In this document: in pieces, positions 14,690 to 16,853 of the stretch
How the letters are laid out: each line of letters starts with the position of its first letter
How positions within the stretch are numbered: the first letter of the stretch is position 1
Assembly (NCBI GenBank): GCA_900771955.1
Contig: CAAGPW010000261.1
Coordinates: 1 to 16,853 of the forward strand
DNA from: Lachnospiraceae bacterium
GTDB taxonomy: Bacteria; Bacillota; Clostridia; Lachnospirales; Lachnospiraceae
Direction: 5' to 3'
Length of the DNA stretch: 16,853 nucleotides
Made by a program: the position numbers and the translations under genes
The notes under the pieces: generated by a model
What the model was told of the DNA's origin: nothing
Databases searched by the model: none
What the model saw: only the letters and a program-made list of their open reading frames with translations

Positions 14690-16639
14690 CTAAATAATAC
14701 GTTTGAATTTTTTTTCGATCTCATATTTGGTCATAGAAATGATCGTTGGTCTGCCGTGCGGGCAGTTGTATGGATTTTCCAGCTTCATGAGATCATCAAA
14801 AAGCTGTTCCATCTCTTCTTTTGTGATCTTCTGATTGCCCTTGATCGCCGCTTTGCAGGACATTGTCGCAACCCGGTGCAGAATAATGTCCGGTGTCAGC
14901 TTTCCGCTCACCTTTTCCAGGTCTCCGAGCATTTCCATAAAAAGCTGCTTTACATCCACGCCGAAAATATTTGCAGGCACAGCACATACAGCATACTCTC
15001 TTCCGCCAAAATGTTCAACCGCATATCCCAGTTTTTCAAACTCATTTAAATATTTCTTAAGAATTTCCTCTTCCTGCATGGTCAGTGACAAAATCGCAGG
15101 CGGACTTAACTGCTGTGAGGAAAATTCCTTTGTCTTTAAGGTCGCCATCGTTTTTTCATACAGCACCTTTTCGTGTGCTGCATGCTGGTCGATGATAAAA
15201 AGCTTATCCTCAAATTCAATCAGCCAGTAGGTATCAAAAAGCTGTCCAATGATCTTGCGTCTGGCTTTTGTATCCTCCTGTAAGAACTGCGCACCGTAGG
15301 TAATATCCTCTGCAAGTGTCATCTGATGCGCTGCCGTTTCTTTTTCCTGTGGTTTTGTGTCCGGCTCAGGCTGTGCTGCAGGCTTGCTGTCCGGTGTCTT
15401 TTGCTGTGGCTGCGCGAGAAAAGCCTGTGATGCAGCAGGAGGATGTGGCAGGGCCTGTGTCTTCGGCGCAGCCGGGTTTTGCGGTGCAACTTCAGTCTGT
15501 GGCGTAGCCGGCCGCGCTGCTGGTACTGACGGTGTGACCGGTTCCGGACGCTTTGGCATACGGTTCTTTTCAAATGGTTCCGGTGCATGCTGCAGCACAA
15601 CCGGTTTTGCCGCAGGCTTTTCTTCTGTAACAGGTACTTTCGGGATCAGATCTCTGTGATACAGCGCCTGTTCGAGTGTTTTTCGCAGGCAGTCGTAAAC
15701 CGCCTCCCCGTTTTGAAACCGCAGTTCCATTTTTGCGGGATGCACATTGACATCCAATAGCTGCCCGTCCATCTCAAGATACAGTACCGTAAACGGATAC
15801 TGGTGCAGCATCATAAAGTTTTTATAGGCATCCTCAATACTTTTTGCGATCAGACGGCTTTTGATATATCTTCCATTGATAAAATAATTTTCAAAGTTCC
15901 GGTTTCCACGTGTGACTGCAGGCTTTCCGACAAAACCGCGGATCGAAAGCTCCTCATTGCCACCGTTGATCTCCATTAATGCCGCCGTAATATCCCGTCC
16001 ATAGATATGATAGATGATCTCCTTGATATTGCCGTTTCCGGAGGTCTGAAGCTTTGTCTGATTATTCGCAATAAATTTGAAGGCAACATATGGATGGGAA
16101 AGTGCCATACGTTCCATCAGATCGCTGATATAAGAGCCCTCGGTCTGTGCTGTCTTTAAAAACTTTCTGCGTGCAGGTGTGTTATAAAAAATATTGCGAA
16201 CTAAAAATGTAGTTCCATCCGGCGCTCCAATCTCCTCTGCCGACTTTTCCTTTGAGCCTTCAATCATATAGCGCACACCCATAAGCGCTCCGACGGGTTT
16301 CGTGATCAGTTCGACCTGTGCAACTGCGGCGATACTCGATAATGCCTCACCTCGGAATCCGAGTGAGGATACCGTAAGCAGGTCTTCCACCGAACGGATC
16401 TTGCTGGTAGAATGGCGCAGAAACGCAAGCGGTATCTGATCTTTTTCAATACCGCATCCATTATCGGTGATACGGATAAAGCTGATGCCGCCGTCTTTGA
16501 TCTCCACCGTGATCACATTTGCTCCGGCATCCAGGGCATTCTCGACTAATTCCTTGACCACGGAAGACGGGCGTTCGATCACCTCTCCGGCTGCAATCTT
16601 GTCAATGGTCTCCTGCGTGAGCAGTTCAATTTTAGGCAT
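14690..16639 (-). CDS. mutL: MutL, mismatch repair protein with endonuclease domain
   Basis: Links mismatch recognition by MutS to strand nicking. In the 649-residue form the GHKL ATPase domain has VVKELVENALDAGA (27-40, Glu33), RITDNGCGI (56-64) and SLGFRGEAL (92-100). A proline, alanine and glutamine rich linker runs about 340-440. The C-terminal domain has the endonuclease motif DQHAAHEKVLYE (484-495), SCKAAIK (594-600) and CPHGRP (626-631), so the strain nicks with MutL itself rather than MutH. QQLSPP (509-514) sits where a sliding-clamp contact is expected. The start is ATG 16639, with AGGAGG 8 bases upstream; the GTG just before it is less favoured. It follows mutS by 15 bases. Confidence 0.95.
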   Translation of the reverse strand: MPKIELLTQETIDKIAAGEVIERPSSVVKELVENALDAGANVITVEIKDGGISFIRITDNGCGIEKDQIPLAFLRHSTSKIRSVEDLLTVSSLGFRGEALSSIAAVAQVELITKPVGALMGVRYMIEGSKEKSAEEIGAPDGTTFLVRNIFYNTPARRKFLKTAQTEGSYISDLMERMALSHPYVAFKFIANNQTKLQTSGNGNIKEIIYHIYGRDITAALMEINGGNEELSIRGFVGKPAVTRGNRNFENYFINGRYIKSRLIAKSIEDAYKNFMMLHQYPFTVLYLEMDGQLLDVNVHPAKMELRFQNGEAVYDCLRKTLEQALYHRDLIPKVPVTEEKPAAKPVVLQHAPEPFEKNRMPKRPEPVTPSVPAARPATPQTEVAPQNPAAPKTQALPHPPAASQAFLAQPQQKTPDSKPAAQPEPDTKPQEKETAAHQMTLAEDITYGAQFLQEDTKARRKIIGQLFDTYWLIEFEDKLFIIDQHAAHEKVLYEKTMATLKTKEFSSQQLSPPAILSLTMQEEEILKKYLNEFEKLGYAVEHFGGREYAVCAVPANIFGVDVKQLFMEMLGDLEKVSGKLTPDIILHRVATMSCKAAIKGNQKITKEEMEQLFDDLMKLENPYNCPHGRPTIISMTKYEIEKKFKRII

Positions 16640-16647
16640 CACCTTTC

Positions 16648-16653
16648 CCTCCT
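16648..16653 (-). promoter_or_regulatory. Ribosome binding site of mutL
   Basis: AGGAGG on the minus strand lies 8 bases before ATG 16639 and close to the mutS stop (16655), so mutL is probably translated from the same transcript as mutS. It favours ATG 16639 over the GTG at 16642. Confidence 0.75.
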
Positions 16654-16654
16654 T

Positions 16655-16853
16655 TTACCAGCGGTTCTTTATCTTATGCTGTAATTCATACAATTTGTTA
16701 AGTGCATCGATCGGTGTCAGATTACCAAGATCAAGATTCTTTAATTCTTCTAAAATATCATCGTCTTTCACCGTGTCAAACAGCGAGATCTGTTCTAAAT
16801 CCACTTCGTCTAACTTTGTTTTTTTCTTTTTGGCGGGTGCACGGTCCACCTGG
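16655..16853 (-). CDS. mutS: MutS, C-terminal end only (gene starts outside the window)
   Basis: About 66 codons are visible at the end of the mismatch-recognition ATPase; the rest lies to the right. The visible part begins mid-linker with a basic run (PAKKKKTKLDEVDLEQ). It then has QISLF (coded by 16778-16792), matching the MutS beta-clamp-binding motif, and ends with ILEELKNLDLGNLTPIDALNKLYELQHKIK, the family's C-terminal helices. The ATPase and mismatch-binding domains cannot be judged from here. The open frame runs to the edge with no start needed; a GTG at 16849 is an internal codon. Confidence 0.92.
   Translation of the reverse strand, partial: QVDRAPAKKKKTKLDEVDLEQISLFDTVKDDDILEELKNLDLGNLTPIDALNKLYELQHKIKNRW

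Noticed and set aside
15357..15659. Open plus-strand frame rich in Gly, Cys and Ala
   Set aside because: It is the antisense shadow of the Pro/Ala/Gln-rich MutL linker, with no ribosome binding site seen.
14690..16639. Possible repeat array in the MutL linker
   Set aside because: The stretch is low-complexity Pro/Ala/Gln coding sequence without a regular DNA repeat unit.
1..16853. Many GATC sites across the window
   Set aside because: They appear to follow from frequent Ile ATC codons after codons ending in G; no clustering that would mark an origin or methylation control was seen, and I did not count them rigorously.

Overview
The window is a compact stretch of low-to-moderate-GC Firmicutes chromosome. 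The gene order and protein sequences suggest Clostridia, most likely Lachnospiraceae. The main reasons are radC-mreB-mreC-mreD-PBP2-minC-minD-minE-rodA-mgsA in one unbroken run, a very long PBP2, an endonuclease-type MutL, and an SD-type (AGGAGG-like) ribosome binding site before nearly every gene. This placement is inference from gene content; no rRNA or other marker is present. Almost everything reads on the minus strand; one short gene reads on plus. I see no tRNA, rRNA, insertion sequence, phage gene or CRISPR array, and no stretch of more than 300 bases without a gene.

Right to left (5' to 3' on the minus strand), the long array starts with the C-terminal end of mutS, followed by mutL (mismatch repair), miaA (tRNA i6A37 prenylation), a methionine gamma-lyase-family PLP enzyme and radC. 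It continues into cell shape and division: mreB, mreC, mreD, a class B PBP2, minC, minD, minE and the SEDS glycosyltransferase rodA. It ends with mgsA (methylglyoxal synthase family) and a lipoprotein-type D-Ala-D-Ala carboxypeptidase. From mutS to the carboxypeptidase the gaps are mostly 10 to 50 bases, with overlaps at mreD/PBP2 and mgsA/carboxypeptidase, and no clear terminator inside, so it is probably one long transcription unit or a few overlapping ones. The shape genes form a functional set: MreBCD scaffold, RodA polymerase, PBP2 crosslinker, carboxypeptidase trimming, and MinCDE placing the division septum.

Left of the array, a small P-loop protein gene (1492-1911) has its own good promoter at about 1986-2014. 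It ends at a strong two-way hairpin terminator shared with the convergent DUF378 membrane-protein gene (1221-1433). The DUF378 gene is divergent from a truncated HlyD-like membrane fusion protein gene (TTG start at 1096) that runs off the left edge. The roughly 120-base region between these two holds a good minus-strand promoter, a weaker plus-strand promoter and an inverted repeat that looks like an operator.

This is mainly a conserved housekeeping region and I do not see a new multi-gene system. The points most worth a second look are: the MgsA homologue has Ala where the catalytic Asp of the family sits; MreB has an altered phosphate-2 motif; PBP2 carries an insertion of about 230-240 residues; the small P-loop ATPase has no known role; and there is a possible operator between the divergent genes.
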